A DNA stretch of 13,042 nucleotides from CAVZLD01 sp964522605 (GTDB lineage Bacteria; Planctomycetota; Planctomycetia; Pirellulales; Pirellulaceae): positions 1 through 13,042 of the forward strand of contig CAZFWV010000190.1 of NCBI GenBank assembly GCA_964522605.1, in the 5' to 3' direction. Both the position numbers and the translations under genes were made by a program. Each line of letters begins with the position of its first letter. The stretch's first letter is position 1. Below the pieces are notes generated by a model. It was not told the origin of the DNA, searched no databases, and saw nothing but the letters and a program-made list of their open reading frames with translations. This document shows, piece by piece, positions 12,194 to 13,042 of the stretch.

Positions 12194-12709
12194 AAGAAAC
12201 GAACGGTGAGAGTTTCCCACTTGTTATTCTGCCTGATGGTCGGCGTGATGCTGGCATCGTTCCTGCTGGTCGGCAGCGCGGTTGCCGATCCACCCGAGAA
12301 TCAGGAATACACGGGCGTCAAGCGCTGTGCCTCCTGTCACTTCGAGCAGTACACCGCCTGGAAGAAGACAGGCCACTCAAAAGCGTTTGATACGCTCACC
12401 GCAAAGTATCAAAAAGATCCGAAGTGCTTGAAATGCCACACGACCGGTTACGGCGAACCCACGGGCTTTGTGGACAAGGCCAAGTCGGCCGCCCTCGTCG
12501 GCATCTCGTGCGAAAGTTGCCACGGGCCCGGTAGTGAACATGAAAAGATTAGCCAGAAGTATGCCAACGTGAAGACCTTAACTCCAGCTCAGGAGGAAGA
12601 GGTGAAGGGTTCGATCTGGCTGATGCTTCCCAAGAACGTGTGTGCTGAGTGCCATACCGTACAAGGCCACAAGGAGTCGGAGACTCCCGCGGCGATGCGC
12701 AAGAAATAA
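12191..12709 (+). CDS. Secreted tetraheme c-type cytochrome (cytochrome c554-like)
   Basis: This 172-residue protein has an N-terminal signal sequence (about 1-32; basic MKKRTVR, hydrophobic core, cleavage likely after VGSAVA) and four CXXCH heme attachment motifs: CASCH (46-50), CLKCH (79-83), CESCH (107-111) and CAECH (151-155). The order, with TAWKKTGHSKAF after the first motif and CESCHGPGSEH at the third, fits the cytochrome c554 family of multiheme electron carriers. The mature region has only three histidines outside the motifs (62, 117, 160), so at most three hemes can be bis-His. In the known c554 fold one heme is five-coordinate. It would be exported and matured by the Ccm system encoded upstream. 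The redox partner is unknown. It appears to be monocistronic. Confidence 0.9.
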   Translation: MKKRTVRVSHLLFCLMVGVMLASFLLVGSAVADPPENQEYTGVKRCASCHFEQYTAWKKTGHSKAFDTLTAKYQKDPKCLKCHTTGYGEPTGFVDKAKSAALVGISCESCHGPGSEHEKISQKYANVKTLTPAQEEEVKGSIWLMLPKNVCAECHTVQGHKESETPAAMRKK

Positions 12710-13042
12710 GACCGGGTCAATTCCATGCCGGGCACGGCCGGAGTCTGTAAGCTCCGGCCGCGCCCGTTGCGCGCAACGGACGGTCTGTTGGCCACTCTTC
12801 TTAGAATGCTCTGCTCATGTGATCGAGCGTGATGTTGCGCAGGCGTCGGCGAGGTAGCGCGAAGCCGAGCGTAACGGTCCGTGCGTGCGAGGTCCCCCGC
12901 GTCTCCTTTCGCTCGCGAGATTTCCATGGCGGAAACGCCCGGAGGGTAGTCACGCGGCTGGGGGCTCGACGCTCGTTCCTCGCGTCCCGACCCCAGGCAC
13001 CCAAATGCCGAAGTTGTTCTTGAGTCATCCCTAGGCGTCACT
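12710..13042. other. Non-coding tail of the window with palindromes
   Basis: No gene was accepted in these 333 bases. They hold the hairpins at 12730-12779 and an imperfect palindrome at about 12956-12998 (CTGGGG against CCCCAG). Reverse-strand frames here are Arg-rich and run through these palindromes, which is typical of translated intergenic repeats. Confidence 0.55.
12730..12779. terminator. Strong GC hairpin after the cytochrome gene, followed by a perfect palindrome
   Basis: The segment 12730-12743 pairs with 12752-12765 (GGGC and CGGCCGGAG blocks, one mismatch) around an eight-base loop, 20 bases after the cytochrome stop. A perfect 16-bp palindrome, CCGTTGCGCGCAACGG (12764-12779), follows at once. 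There is no T-tract, so a standard intrinsic terminator is not certain. A dispersed repeat or mRNA 3'-end stabiliser is equally possible. Confidence 0.4.

Noticed and set aside
12589..13041. 150-residue and 75-residue reverse-strand frames at the window end
   Set aside because: They run through palindromic intergenic DNA and the cytochrome 3' end; Arg-rich composition is typical of translated repeats.

Overview
The window reads as chromosomal DNA of a Planctomycetota-like bacterium. This is an inference from three things: a System I (Ccm) cytochrome c maturation operon of variant type, a small permissive-lipobox lipoprotein, and several palindromic dispersed repeats of the kind common in planctomycete intergenic DNA. 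No rRNA or tRNA gene, CRISPR array or transposase gene was seen. All recognised genes except one lie on the + strand.

Layout: (1) 1-117 is the 3' end of an unidentified gene whose stop codon lies inside a 133-bp MITE-like palindromic element (97-229). A second imperfect inverted repeat follows (268-416). (2) 470-4210 is a tightly packed three-gene operon: an N-formylglutamate amidohydrolase-like enzyme, a DUF1704/QEGLA metallopeptidase-like protein, and a GshB/RimK-type ATP-grasp ligase. The first two genes overlap by 4 bp and the last two by about 95 bp. Two amide-hydrolase folds are thus coupled to one amide ligase, which suggests making and trimming of an unknown peptide-like product. (3) 4211-4640 is non-coding and carries a CCACGGAT-type inverted repeat. 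(4) 4641-9553 is the ccmE-ccmF-ccmA-ccmB-ccmC-ccmD operon. CcmE has CXXXY instead of the HXXXY heme-binding motif, and no ccmG, ccmH or ccmI is present, which matches the System I* variant known from Desulfovibrio and archaea. (5) 9583-9716 is a second copy of the MITE-like element with a different internal hairpin. (6) 9840-10913 is a membrane-anchored protein with a carboxypeptidase-regulatory-like N-terminal domain. (7) 10914-11294 is non-coding with a second copy of the CCACGGAT repeat. (8) 11295-11897 (- strand) is a lipoprotein of unknown function. (9) 12191-12709 is a secreted tetraheme c-type cytochrome, a plausible client of the Ccm operon. Hairpins precede and follow it, and the last ~260 bases appear non-coding.

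Working model: the Ccm genes load heme through the cysteine-type CcmE chaperone and CcmF ligase onto exported cytochromes such as the tetraheme protein. The three-gene peptidase/ligase operon looks independent and is the least understood system here.
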